From: Arcobacteraceae bacterium
GTDB lineage: Bacteria; Campylobacterota; Campylobacteria; Campylobacterales; Arcobacteraceae
Length of the DNA stretch: 44,618 bases
Assembly: GCA_028687375.1 (NCBI GenBank)
Contig: JAQUAG010000019.1
Coordinates: 1-44,618, forward strand
Direction of reading: 5' to 3'
Program-made: the position numbers and the translations under genes
Shown: positions 8,243 through 17,365 of the stretch, piece after piece
Position numbering within the stretch: position 1 is the stretch's first letter
Layout of the letters: each line of letters opens with the position of its first letter
The notes under the pieces: model-generated
Told to the model about the DNA's origin: nothing
What the model saw: the letters and a program-made list of their open reading frames with translations, nothing else
The model's database searches: none

Positions 8243-9568
8243 TTAGATTTTTACAACTTGATTTCGTCCGCTATTTTTTGCTTGATACAAAGCAATATCA
8301 ACTCTTTTTAAAAGTTCAGCTTTTGTATCACTTATCATAAACTCTGTTACCCCAAAACTAACAGTAACTGGTTCTTTTAGATTAGGTGCAAGAGTTGAAG
8401 CTTCAATATGTTTTCTTAGCTGTTCGATTTTTGTAAAAGCTTCACTGATTGGAGTTTCTGCTAAAAGTATCATAAATTCTTCACCACCCCATCTAGCTAG
8501 TATGTCTGTATCTCTTAAATATGTTTTAACAATAGTTGAGATGTTTTTTAACACTTCATCACCAATATCATGCCCATAGGTATCATTAACATTTTTAAAA
8601 TGGTCAATATCAAACATAGCAATCGAAAAGAGATGGCTATATCTTAATGAACGGCTTATTTCAGTTTTTATAAAACTATTAAAATATTGTCTATTATAAA
8701 TTTGAGTTAGAGAATCGTGATTTGCTTGATATTGAAGTAGATCAGATTCTGATTTTAACGAAGTGATATCACTTAGTGAAAGGATGAAATGGGTTCCATT
8801 GTATTCATAAATATTTACATTTAATTTGAAAATAGAAATAATCCCTGCAAAGTTTTTCATTTTTACAAAAATATCACTATTTGTAGTATGGTCAATATTC
8901 GCAAGACAACACATATCATTTAAATTTTCTGAAAAATAATAACCATCCTCTTTTATAAAAATATTACAAATTGAACCAATCTCTTTTTTCAAATCATCTA
9001 AAGAATTCAATCCTAAAAAGTCTAAAAATCTTTTATTGATAGTGTGTATTCCATCAATATTAGATACAGCTATCAAACTCTCTTGTGAATCCAAAATAGA
9101 ATGAAGTTCAAATGTTTGTTCTTTTACTTTTTGAATAAGTTCACTATTAAAGATTTCTAATTTTTTTCTAAGGACTCTCCCTTCTGATACTTTTGCAACT
9201 GTTTTCATCAACTTTTTTAAATCAATTGGTTTGAGGGTATAGCCGTTTACTCCAAGATCAATAGACTCTTGTAAGAAGTGAACTTCAGTATGGGCTGTTG
9301 TAATAGTAATAGGAAAAGTATTGTCTCTTTCTCTAATTTTTTTAATTAAAGTAATTCCATCCATTTTTGGCATATTAATATCAGTAACAATGATGTCAAA
9401 ATCTCCATCTGCATCAAAAAGTTCAAGAGCTTCAACTCCATTGTTTGCACATACAACTTTTTTACAAACGCTACTTAAAACATCCGCTGTTATTTTTTGA
9501 ATATCAAGTTCATCTTCAACATAGAGAACTTGAATACTTTTTAAAAGTTCTATCTCTTCTTTTGTCAT
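8243..9568 (-). CDS. Response regulator diguanylate cyclase (REC-PAS-GGDEF)
   Basis: The 441-residue protein has an N-terminal receiver domain (about 10-125) with the phosphoacceptor Asp63 in IIVTDINMP and the acidic pocket VEDE. A PAS-like region follows (about 150-275), then a GGDEF domain. The active-site loop is GGEEF at 361-365, a functional variant, and an RDTD sequence five residues upstream matches the inhibitory c-di-GMP site. By family knowledge it makes c-di-GMP when its receiver is phosphorylated. It is the last gene of a minus-strand operon. Its ATG overlaps the kdsB stop by 4 bases, and the histidine kinase at the operon head is the obvious phosphodonor, although that pairing is inferred. 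It converges on bioV with 4 bases between the stops. Confidence 0.94.
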   Translation of the reverse strand: MTKEEIELLKSIQVLYVEDELDIQKITADVLSSVCKKVVCANNGVEALELFDADGDFDIIVTDINMPKMDGITLIKKIRERDNTFPITITTAHTEVHFLQESIDLGVNGYTLKPIDLKKLMKTVAKVSEGRVLRKKLEIFNSELIQKVKEQTFELHSILDSQESLIAVSNIDGIHTINKRFLDFLGLNSLDDLKKEIGSICNIFIKEDGYYFSENLNDMCCLANIDHTTNSDIFVKMKNFAGIISIFKLNVNIYEYNGTHFILSLSDITSLKSESDLLQYQANHDSLTQIYNRQYFNSFIKTEISRSLRYSHLFSIAMFDIDHFKNVNDTYGHDIGDEVLKNISTIVKTYLRDTDILARWGGEEFMILLAETPISEAFTKIEQLRKHIEASTLAPNLKEPVTVSFGVTEFMISDTKAELLKRVDIALYQAKNSGRNQVVKI

Positions 9569-10293
9569 TTATTCTCCTCGTTTCCAAAAAGTAAAAGTGC
9601 ATTTTCTAAATCTTCTTTGGTATCAATCCCAAAACTTTTAGAGGTTACTTTTACCATAGCTATTTTTTTCCCACAAGAAATTGCACGAAGTTGCTCTAGT
9701 TTTTCAATATTCTCCAAGTTTGAAGGAAGAAATTGGCAAAATTGATTAAGGCTTTTTTTTGTAAATCCATAAATTCCAAGATGTCCAAAATAGTTTACAT
9801 TTGTGTAATGATCTCTATTGTATGGAATTTTACTTCTTGAAAAATAAATGGCATTCTCATCACTATCTACGATAACTTTTACATGGTTTGGATCATCTGC
9901 TAATTCACTATTTATCTCTTTATAAAGGCTAACCATCGTAAAATCTTCTTGTGAACTTTTTACTCTATCTATAACTGCTTTTACAACTTCAGGTTCTATA
10001 AATGGTTCATCTGCTTGTACATTAATGACTATATCATTATCTTTTAAACCTAAAATATTAGAAGCTTCATTGATTCTATCTGTTCCACTTTGATGAGCTT
10101 CGCTTGTCATTACTGCTTTTATATTATATTTTTTTGCTAACTCTACAACTTCTAAAGAGTCTGTAGCTATCACTACATCATCAAGTGTTTCCACTCTTTT
10201 AGCAGTTCGTATCACCATTGGAAGTCCTAATATATCTGCTAATATTTTATTTTCAAATCGACTACTTTTGAGTCTTGCTGGTATAATTATCAT
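9565..10293 (-). CDS. kdsB: 3-deoxy-manno-octulosonate cytidylyltransferase (CMP-KDO synthetase)
   Basis: KdsB activates KDO with CTP to CMP-KDO, the donor for the inner core of lipopolysaccharide, in the cytoplasm. The 242-residue length fits the family (E. coli 248). Signature segments are the N-terminal IIIPARLKSSRFENKIL nucleotide-binding loop, VVIATDSLEV, MTSEAHQSGTDRINEA, NVQADEPFIEPEVV and YFSRSKIPYNRD. The ATG overlaps the kinase stop by 4 bases, and its own stop overlaps the start of the REC-GGDEF gene. A housekeeping lipopolysaccharide enzyme is thus embedded between the two halves of a signalling pair. Confidence 0.97.
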   Translation of the reverse strand: MIIIPARLKSSRFENKILADILGLPMVIRTAKRVETLDDVVIATDSLEVVELAKKYNIKAVMTSEAHQSGTDRINEASNILGLKDNDIVINVQADEPFIEPEVVKAVIDRVKSSQEDFTMVSLYKEINSELADDPNHVKVIVDSDENAIYFSRSKIPYNRDHYTNVNYFGHLGIYGFTKKSLNQFCQFLPSNLENIEKLEQLRAISCGKKIAMVKVTSKSFGIDTKEDLENALLLFGNEENK

Positions 10294-11747
10294 TCTTCTA
10301 ATGCTCCTATTGGTAGAGATATTCTAAACATAACCCATTCATCATCAAAATTTTCAACTTCTATTTTCCCTTTGAGGTGAAGTTCTATAATGATTTTACA
10401 AGTATAAAGACTAAGTCCTACACCATTTCTTTCATCTTTTGTACTAAAATATGGGGTGAAAATTTTATCAATGATATCAAGTGGTATTTGTCCTCCATTA
10501 TTTGAAACTTCACAAATAATTTGGTTATTCTTTTCAAAAGTTTTAATTTTTATTATCCCTTTTGTTTTTTTAACCACTTGCTCTTTTGCATTTATTAAAA
10601 TGCTTGAAAGAGCAGAAGCTAGCTCTTTAGGATAGGTTCTAAAAGTTCTTGATTCTTCATGATCTTCTTTGACAAACTCTTTTTCATAGAGATCTGAAAT
10701 TTGGATAGCATCAAGGAAAATATCCCTGATGTTTCTTTTTTTCTTACTCCCTTTAAGCTCTGTTACTGATTGGAAATTATTGATAATATTTGACAATTTT
10801 TCTGTACTTTGGGAGATACTTTCCAATCTCCCTTTTACATATTCTTTATCAAAATTTTCATTGAAATCAAGTTCAAATGCTAAACCTTGAGCTTCAAGTG
10901 AGATGATATTTAAAGGTTGTCGCCATTCATGGGCTACTGTTCTCATTGTTTCTGTCATAATAGAGAGTTTTTCCTCTTCATCAACCAGTTTTTCTTGTAA
11001 AATATCTTTATTTTTTTGAAATGATATTTCACTTGTCATATCCATCATAACAGCATCATGTCCTACAATATCACCATATTTATTTTTGACAGATTTACAA
11101 GTGATATAGACATGAACACCTTCACCATCTGCTTTATTTATGACAATATTTCCGCTCCAAGTTTTCCCTCTTTTAATTGTTTCAACGAAATCAATAATAG
11201 TCTCTTTAGGTGTTTGACTACTAATTAGTTTTGCATACGAAGAGTAAACAAGCTTCTCATAGCTAAAGCCAGAAAGTTTATAAAATGCATCACTAGCTTT
11301 CGTAACATTTCCATCTTTATCTATATGAAATTGGATAATAAACTGATTGATAAGTTGTTTTTCAGCGATATCAACTGTAATATCATTTGCATTGATAACA
11401 AGCATTTTTTTATTTGTCATCCGTTTGATATAAATATCAAGATAGACTATTACATTGTCTTTTCTAAGACAACCTAGAGTCATTCTATTTCTATATTCAT
11501 TTACTTCATTTTCTGCTAAAAGTTTTAAAAATAGGTCTTTCATCTTTGGAAGCACAAGCTGTAAAAGGCTCATCGAGAGGAGTTCTGTTTCAGTGTAACC
11601 AAAAATAGGTGAAAATGCTTTATTGATATACTTAAAGTTTGATTCTAAATCAATGAGTCCAATCCCATTCCACGAACCATTAATCATCTCTTTTAAGATA
11701 TTGTTTTGATTTTTTATAGCATCAGAATTATTTAAACTATTTGGCAC
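10290..11747 (-). CDS. Cytoplasmic PAS-PAS sensor histidine kinase
   Basis: The 485-residue protein has no membrane helix. Two PAS domains (about 15-125 and 130-240) precede a HisKA-like helix with the phosphoacceptor His273 in TVAHEWRQPLN. The HATPase domain follows, with an N box around SSILINAKEQV, G1 NNGGQIPLDIIDK, an F box FTPYFSTKDE and G2 NGVGLSLYTCK. The HEWRQPL type of H box is common among kinases of this phylum. The start is a GTG at 11747 preceded by AAAGGTG. It heads the kinase-kdsB-REC/GGDEF operon, so it probably phosphorylates the downstream receiver. The PAS ligand is unknown; I see no haem- or flavin-binding signature I would trust. Confidence 0.92.
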   Translation of the reverse strand: MPNSLNNSDAIKNQNNILKEMINGSWNGIGLIDLESNFKYINKAFSPIFGYTETELLSMSLLQLVLPKMKDLFLKLLAENEVNEYRNRMTLGCLRKDNVIVYLDIYIKRMTNKKMLVINANDITVDIAEKQLINQFIIQFHIDKDGNVTKASDAFYKLSGFSYEKLVYSSYAKLISSQTPKETIIDFVETIKRGKTWSGNIVINKADGEGVHVYITCKSVKNKYGDIVGHDAVMMDMTSEISFQKNKDILQEKLVDEEEKLSIMTETMRTVAHEWRQPLNIISLEAQGLAFELDFNENFDKEYVKGRLESISQSTEKLSNIINNFQSVTELKGSKKKRNIRDIFLDAIQISDLYEKEFVKEDHEESRTFRTYPKELASALSSILINAKEQVVKKTKGIIKIKTFEKNNQIICEVSNNGGQIPLDIIDKIFTPYFSTKDERNGVGLSLYTCKIIIELHLKGKIEVENFDDEWVMFRISLPIGALEE

Positions 11748-11779
11748 TATTCACCTTTATTGTATTTTGCTAGTTGAAG

Positions 11780-11785
11780 ATTTTA
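11780..11785 (-). promoter_or_regulatory. Possible extended -10 box for the kinase-kdsB operon
   Basis: On the minus strand TGTTAAAAT (TGn plus TAAAAT) stands 32 bases before the GTG at 11747, in the 126-base divergent gap shared with polA. Confidence 0.35.
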
Positions 11786-11873
11786 ACATAATAAGCTTAA
11801 AAAATAAAATGATAAAAAGGGTATTCTAACAGAATATTTGATACTATTAAAAAATATTAACAAAGGGAAAAGA

Positions 11874-14582
11874 TTGAAAACACTTACTATTATTGACACT
11901 TTTGGATTTTTATTTCGAAGCTATTTTGCGTTGCCACCTCTTAAATCAAAAAGTGGATTTCCAACAGGGATGATTACTGGATTTATGAATTTTATAGCTG
12001 GTATTGGGAAAGATTTTCAGACTGATTATCTTATTTTTGCCCTTGATAGCAAAGGGGATAGTTTTAGAAAAGAGATTTACAATGAGTACAAAGCTCATCG
12101 TCCTGAAGCTCCTGAAGATTTAAGAAAACAACTCCCTGTTGTGATAGATTTGATAGAAAAGATGGGATTTATAAGTGCTTCAAAAGTGGGATATGAGGCT
12201 GATGATATTATCGCTTCACTTTGCTTGGATGCGAAAAAAAATAATATAAAAGTACAAATAGTAAGTCACGATAAAGATTTATACCAACTTATCGATGAGA
12301 CAACTTTTATGTTTGACCCAATTAATAGAAAAAAAGTAACAAACAATGAGTGTTTTACAAAGTATGGTGTTCATGCTTCGCAATTTGTGGACTACCAATC
12401 GCTTTTGGGTGATAGTGCCGATAATGTCCCTGGTGTAAAAGGGGTTGGTGCAAAAACAGCAATGAGTTTGATAAGTGAATTTGGAACGATTGAAAATCTT
12501 TATGAAAATATAGACAAAGTGGAAAAACCAAGATGGAAAAGTTTACTTTTAGAAAATAAGGAGATGGCGTTTATTAGTAAACAGCTTGTGACTTTGCATC
12601 CTGAATGTATCACTTTTGATGAATTTTCTTGTCTTTTGGAAGATATGGTTTTACCTTTAGAAAATCCTATTTTAAAAGTTGCCGATACTTTACGAGAATA
12701 CGATATGCACAATATCATTGCAAAAGTGCAAAAAGATGGGACAAGTTATAAAACTATTATTCCAAAGGATTATGTAGAAAAAGAGGAAGTTGTTTTAAAA
12801 GTTGATAAAAATATTAAATATGAACTTTTATGTGATGAGAAAGAGCTTTTAAATATTATAAATAGTATCCCAAAAGAGAGCATCGTAGCTTTTGATACCG
12901 AAACAACTGGACTTGATAGTTTAAGTGAAAAGATAGTTGGGTTTTCATTTTGTTATGATGAAAAACACTCTTATTATGTCCCGATTGGACATTTTTATTT
13001 GGGTGTTGGGGAGCAGGTGAGTTTTGATGTAGCAAAAAAAGCTATCGAGATATTAAGCCATCATAAACTTGTGGTGCATAATTTTAAATATGACTATGAG
13101 ATAATCAAACAAAATTTTGGTATCGAACTTGAACTATTTGCCGATACGATGATTATGTCGTGGTTGGTTGAAAGTGATAAACCAGTTGGACTTGATAAAT
13201 TAGCACTCAAATATTTTTCCCATGAGATGATAGCTTTTAAAGATGTGGTGAAAAGGGGGGAAGACTTTTCAAATGTAGAGCTAAGTGAAGCTTGTAAATA
13301 TGCTGCTGAAGATGCTTATATTTGTTTTATTTTGTTTCAAAAGTTTAATCTTCTTTTCCAAAATGAGCCTGAACTTATCAAAATATCACAAGAGTTAGAG
13401 TTCCCATTTATAAAAGTGCTAAGTTATATGCAAGAAAATGGGATAAAAATAGATATTGTAAAACTTGAAGAGCTCAAAAAAGTAAATAAAATCTATCTTG
13501 ATAAACTCACCAATGAGATATATGAACAAAGTGGAATGACCTTTAATATCAACTCTCCAAAACAATTAGGAGAGGTGCTTTTTACACATCTTAAACTTCC
13601 AACTGCTAAAAAAACTCAAACAGGATTTAGTACAAATGAGCAAGTTTTGGAAGGTCTAAAAGATGCTCATATTGTGGTATCGAAACTTCTTGATTATAGA
13701 GAAGCTTTTAAGCTTCAAAGTACTTATATTGAGCCACTTTTGGAACTAGGAGCTAGTAAAGAAGATAATAGAATCCATACCTCATTTTTACAAACAGGAA
13801 CAGCAACTGGGCGACTTAGCAGTAAAAATCCAAATCTTCAAAATATTCCAGTACGAAGTGAAGCAGGTAGAGAGATACGAAAAGCGTTTATAGCTGAGGG
13901 TGGACATAAACTTGTCAGTGTCGATTACTCTCAAATTGAACTACGACTCCTTGCCCATTTTAGTAAAGATAAGGCACTGTGTGAAGCCTTTTTTGATGGA
14001 GCAGATATTCATCTTAGAACGGCGATTCATATCTTTGGGGAAAGTGAAGCGGAACAAAAAAGAAATATCGCAAAATCTATCAACTTTGGACTTTTATATG
14101 GAATGGGTGCAAAAAAACTTGGCGACACTTTAGGGATTAGTGCAAAAGAGGCGAAAAGTTATATTGATAAATATTTTGAAAGTTTTACCGATATCAAAAA
14201 GTTTTTAACAAGCATAGAAGATGAAGCGATGGAAAAAGGATATATCACAACTTTGATAGGTCGAAAAAGAAAATTTGACTTTAAAAACGCTACTCCTATG
14301 CTAAAAGCTGCATATTTACGAGAAGCTGTAAATGCAGTATTTCAAGGAAGTGCCGCTGATTTAATCAAACTCTCCATGGTTGAAATCTTCAAAAAATACA
14401 AAAATAACAAAGATATGAAGATGCTTTTACAAATCCACGATGAACTTATCTTTGAGATAAAAGATGAGCAAGTTTTTGAGATAACAAAAGATATCAAGAC
14501 TATTATGGAAGATATTTATAAAATAGGAGTTCCTCTAAAAGTAAGTGTAAATATTGGGGATACTTGGGGAGATTTGAAGTGA
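11874..14582 (+). CDS. polA: DNA polymerase I with 5'-3' exonuclease, proofreading and polymerase domains
   Basis: PolA removes RNA primers, fills gaps and takes part in excision repair. From the TTG at 11874 the protein has 902 residues. I prefer this start because AAAGGG lies 6 bases upstream and the product begins MKTLTIIDTFGFLFR; an in-frame TTG at 11838 would add 12 residues. Domains in order are the 5' nuclease (1 to about 290), a DEDD proofreading exonuclease with Asp341 and Glu343 in AFDTETTGLD plus later YDYEI and AAEDA, and the family A polymerase. The polymerase has motif A VDYSQIELRLL (Asp684), motif B KSINFGLLYG and motif C QIHDELIFE (Asp856). All catalytic residues look intact, including those for proofreading. 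It is monocistronic and divergent from the kinase operon. Confidence 0.97.
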   Translation: MKTLTIIDTFGFLFRSYFALPPLKSKSGFPTGMITGFMNFIAGIGKDFQTDYLIFALDSKGDSFRKEIYNEYKAHRPEAPEDLRKQLPVVIDLIEKMGFISASKVGYEADDIIASLCLDAKKNNIKVQIVSHDKDLYQLIDETTFMFDPINRKKVTNNECFTKYGVHASQFVDYQSLLGDSADNVPGVKGVGAKTAMSLISEFGTIENLYENIDKVEKPRWKSLLLENKEMAFISKQLVTLHPECITFDEFSCLLEDMVLPLENPILKVADTLREYDMHNIIAKVQKDGTSYKTIIPKDYVEKEEVVLKVDKNIKYELLCDEKELLNIINSIPKESIVAFDTETTGLDSLSEKIVGFSFCYDEKHSYYVPIGHFYLGVGEQVSFDVAKKAIEILSHHKLVVHNFKYDYEIIKQNFGIELELFADTMIMSWLVESDKPVGLDKLALKYFSHEMIAFKDVVKRGEDFSNVELSEACKYAAEDAYICFILFQKFNLLFQNEPELIKISQELEFPFIKVLSYMQENGIKIDIVKLEELKKVNKIYLDKLTNEIYEQSGMTFNINSPKQLGEVLFTHLKLPTAKKTQTGFSTNEQVLEGLKDAHIVVSKLLDYREAFKLQSTYIEPLLELGASKEDNRIHTSFLQTGTATGRLSSKNPNLQNIPVRSEAGREIRKAFIAEGGHKLVSVDYSQIELRLLAHFSKDKALCEAFFDGADIHLRTAIHIFGESEAEQKRNIAKSINFGLLYGMGAKKLGDTLGISAKEAKSYIDKYFESFTDIKKFLTSIEDEAMEKGYITTLIGRKRKFDFKNATPMLKAAYLREAVNAVFQGSAADLIKLSMVEIFKKYKNNKDMKMLLQIHDELIFEIKDEQVFEITKDIKTIMEDIYKIGVPLKVSVNIGDTWGDLK

Positions 14583-14595
14583 TTATTTAATCACT
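14578..14595. terminator. Hairpin spanning the convergent stop codons of polA and the lipoprotein gene
   Basis: AGTGATTA and its exact complement TAATCACT are separated by TT, and the hairpin contains both stop codons. It is placed as a shared terminator would be, but no T-run follows on either side and the loop is very short, so its activity is uncertain. Confidence 0.35.
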
Positions 14596-15356
14596 GCTAA
14601 TTCATATTTTGATTTAACATTATATTTTTGATAGAGGGATATTGTTGGATTTCCTTCTATTTCGTAGGGGAAATTATGATATCCAATTGTATATATCATT
14701 CCAACCCCTAGAAAACCAAGTCCATATATTGCTATAACAGCTCCTACACTTGCTACATCTAAAACTGTTGCAATAGGGGTAAGAAGTTTTCTCGTTTCTT
14801 CATCATTTTCATATGCTCCATCATAATATATATAGAGGTCTTTATAATTTTTATTAAATTTTTCAGGTTTGATTTGTTTTGTTAAGTTTGCATCGAGAAG
14901 GTATCTTTTCCCAAATAGTTTTTCTTGTTTTGTATAAAGAAATTTTTTATGGAATTTTAATAAATTTTTATTATGGGGAACTCTTATTTCTTTTTTTGTA
15001 AATCCAGTATTAAAAAACCAATTTTCAGTATCTATTGGTAAATATTTCTCTGTTTCATAAGAAATAGTATAGCCTCCTTCAATCTTCATGTGACTTTTGA
15101 TTTCAAATGAATCAAATCTTGCAGTAATATTTAAATCCTTTCTATAAGATGATGTTAAAATATCTTTTAATTCAGGTGATATATCAATTAAATAATTGTA
15201 TTTATTTGAGATGGCAAGTATTTGATGATTATTTATAATTCCAAAATGTTCAATCTCTTCAAAATAGTGTTTGTGTTGATTGACGACACCTGTAAAACAA
15301 CCACTAAAGGAAAGAGAGATTAGTAAAAATAATAAGATTTTAAAATATTTAACCAT
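14583..15356 (-). CDS. Putative lipoprotein of unknown function
   Basis: I do not recognise a family. The 257-residue product opens with a lipoprotein signal (KILLFLLISLSFSGC, cysteine at residue 20). A polar region of about 165 residues rich in lysine, tyrosine and phenylalanine follows, then a hydrophobic glycine-rich stretch near the C-terminus (VGAVIAIYGLGFLGVGMIY), and a short polar end. The late hydrophobic segment is long enough to cross a membrane, which is unusual for an otherwise soluble lipoprotein. The ATG at 15356 is the natural start, directly before the signal peptide. It converges on polA with adjacent stops. The 223-base gap on its other side (15357-15579) shows no gene. Confidence 0.75.
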   Translation of the reverse strand: MVKYFKILLFLLISLSFSGCFTGVVNQHKHYFEEIEHFGIINNHQILAISNKYNYLIDISPELKDILTSSYRKDLNITARFDSFEIKSHMKIEGGYTISYETEKYLPIDTENWFFNTGFTKKEIRVPHNKNLLKFHKKFLYTKQEKLFGKRYLLDANLTKQIKPEKFNKNYKDLYIYYDGAYENDEETRKLLTPIATVLDVASVGAVIAIYGLGFLGVGMIYTIGYHNFPYEIEGNPTISLYQKYNVKSKYELAVIK

Positions 15357-15579
15357 AGGAAATTATCTTATAGTGGACAGAAAAAACTGATATGAAATTT
15401 GAACTAAAAGATTTAATATCACAATATATTTTCACTTTCGTATAAAAGGTTAAAAGTAGTATTGTAGCACTTGGATTATTAAAGATTTGGTCTATTTCGT
15501 ATGAATTATGAAATTTAGATTTAGTAATTGTTTTGTAATACGATGATACTACACTTCGTAAAAATAAGTGGAGTAGTGT

Positions 15580-17286
15580 ATGATAGATGTTGAAAAAGAG
15601 ATACAAAAAAAATTTCCAAAGTTAGATACTAAGTTGCCTATCTTTAAAAAGTCGATTTTTAAGATGGCAAAAAAGTTGATTCATGAAGATAAAATCAATA
15701 CTTTTTTGGAAGACAATAGCGAACTCAATGGTTTTGAATTTGTCGATGCAACGCTAGATTATTTTGGATTTGATTTTAGTTTTAGAAGTAGTGAAATTGA
15801 AAATATCCCCTCAACTGGAAAAGTAGTAATCATAGCAAATCATCCACTTGGTGCATTAGATGCTCTTTGTTTACTCAAACTTGTAAGTAAGGTGCGAAAA
15901 GATGTCAAAATAGTTGCAAATGATTTCTTAGCAGGAATTAAAAATCTTGATTCACTTCTTATAAAAGTTGATAATTTTAAATCAAAACAAAATAAAGAAA
16001 ATATACTCAAAATTTATAAAGCTTTAGAAAAAGAGGAAGCACTTATAGTTTTTCCAGCTGGTGAAGTAAGTAGAATTACACCAAGTGGTGTGAAAGATGG
16101 AAAATGGCATAGTGGATTTTTGAAATTTGCTAAAAAAACAAAAAGTCCAATTTTACCTATTTTGGTTGATGGGAAAAACTCAAAAACTTTTTATACAGTA
16201 TCTCTTTTAAATAAAACATTTTCAACAATTTTACTTTCCGATGAGATGTTTAAACAACAAAATAAAATTGTAAATCTTAAAATTGGTGGTTTGATAGAAT
16301 ATGAAAATATATTGTTGCCTCATGTTTCTGTAGATGCATTGCCAAAAATGTACAAAAAACATCTTTATGGACTTCAAAAAAATAAAAATCAACTTTTCAA
16401 AACTTCAAATGGTATAGCTCAAGGTGAAGATAGAAAAAGTATCAAAAAAGAACTCAAAAATAGTGAACTTTTAGGTTCTACAAACGATGGAAAGAAAATT
16501 TATTTGTATAGTTATGTCACTGATGGTGTAGTTTTAAAAGAGATAGGAAGATTAAGAGAGATTAGTTTTAGAAAAGTTCACGAGGGTGTAAATAAAAAAA
16601 GAGATTTAGATAAATATGATAAGTACTATCAACATATAATTCTTTGGGATGAAGAGGAACTTGAAATTGTTGGAGCTTATAGAATTGGTGTTGCTTTTGA
16701 TATTTATGAAGAGTATGAATTTGATGGCTTTTATGCAAATACACTTTTTAGATTTCAAAAAGATTTCCTACCATTTATGGAAAATTCAATAGAGCTTGGA
16801 AGAAGTTTCGTACAACCAAAATATTGGGGAACACGAGCGTTAGATTATCTTTGGTATGGAATAGGGGCATATTTAAAAAACAATCCACAAATAAAATATA
16901 TGTATGGACCAGTAAGTCTTAGTGGAAGTTTTCCTCAGTATGCAAAAGAGCTTATGGTTGATTTTTATGGAAATTATTTTAAAGGGGATAAAAAAATTAT
17001 AGAAGCTAAAAATCCATTTTATTATGAAACAAAAGATATAGCTTTGGAGAATAATTTTTCATTTAATGATTATGGAAGTGATTTTAAAATTTTAAAAGAT
17101 AAACTTAAAAATATGGACTTAAGTGTTCCTACCTTATTTAAACAATATAGTGAACTTTGTGAAGATGGTGGAGTGAAATTTTATGGATTTAATATTGACC
17201 CTGATTTTAAAGATTGTGTCGATGGATTTATTGTGGTCGAGATAGCTAAAATTAAAGAGAGTAAAAAAGAGAGATATATGAAATAA
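15580..17286 (+). CDS. olsF: Bifunctional acyltransferase, OlsF-type ornithine lipid synthase candidate
   Basis: The 568-residue protein fuses two acyltransferase domains. The N-terminal half is PlsC-like, with IIANHPLGALDAL (His88, with Asp six residues on, giving HX5D instead of the usual HX4D) and the FPAGEVSR block (158-165). The C-terminal half (about 300-540) resembles the GNAT-like OlsB/hemolysin-type N-acyltransferases, with YRIG, ELGRSFVQPKYWGTRALDYLW and YMYGPVSLSGSFP. This order matches OlsF, in which the C-terminal domain N-acylates ornithine and the N-terminal domain O-acylates the resulting lyso-lipid. Ornithine lipids are phosphorus-free membrane lipids. The amino acid substrate cannot be proved from sequence, so another aminolipid is possible. 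Confidence 0.75.
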   Translation: MIDVEKEIQKKFPKLDTKLPIFKKSIFKMAKKLIHEDKINTFLEDNSELNGFEFVDATLDYFGFDFSFRSSEIENIPSTGKVVIIANHPLGALDALCLLKLVSKVRKDVKIVANDFLAGIKNLDSLLIKVDNFKSKQNKENILKIYKALEKEEALIVFPAGEVSRITPSGVKDGKWHSGFLKFAKKTKSPILPILVDGKNSKTFYTVSLLNKTFSTILLSDEMFKQQNKIVNLKIGGLIEYENILLPHVSVDALPKMYKKHLYGLQKNKNQLFKTSNGIAQGEDRKSIKKELKNSELLGSTNDGKKIYLYSYVTDGVVLKEIGRLREISFRKVHEGVNKKRDLDKYDKYYQHIILWDEEELEIVGAYRIGVAFDIYEEYEFDGFYANTLFRFQKDFLPFMENSIELGRSFVQPKYWGTRALDYLWYGIGAYLKNNPQIKYMYGPVSLSGSFPQYAKELMVDFYGNYFKGDKKIIEAKNPFYYETKDIALENNFSFNDYGSDFKILKDKLKNMDLSVPTLFKQYSELCEDGGVKFYGFNIDPDFKDCVDGFIVVEIAKIKESKKERYMK

Positions 17287-17331
17287 TCTTAAATCTTTTA
17301 AAAACTCAACTACTTTAACCTAAAATATTGT

Positions 17332-17337
17332 TATAAT
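17332..17337 (+). promoter_or_regulatory. Probable sigma70 -10 box for the haem-motif kinase gene
   Basis: TATAAT preceded by AAATATTGT and followed by TTGCAA lies 28 bases before the GTG at 17366. It matches the TATAAT boxes without a -35 element seen before argH and leuC in this window. Confidence 0.5.
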
Positions 17338-17365
17338 TTGCAATAAAAGTATCTTAGGGGTGGCT

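Noticed and set aside
15543-15583. Imperfect inverted repeat before the acyltransferase gene (ACTACACTT and AAGTGGAGTAGT)
   Set aside because: Pairing has mismatches and the right arm contains the likely ribosome binding site; it could be a weak leader hairpin but the evidence is thin.
15349-15606. Minus-strand open frame of 85 codons in the gap between the lipoprotein gene and the acyltransferase gene
   Set aside because: It has no recognisable domain, no good ribosome binding site, overlaps both neighbours, and is of a composition expected from AT-rich noncoding DNA.
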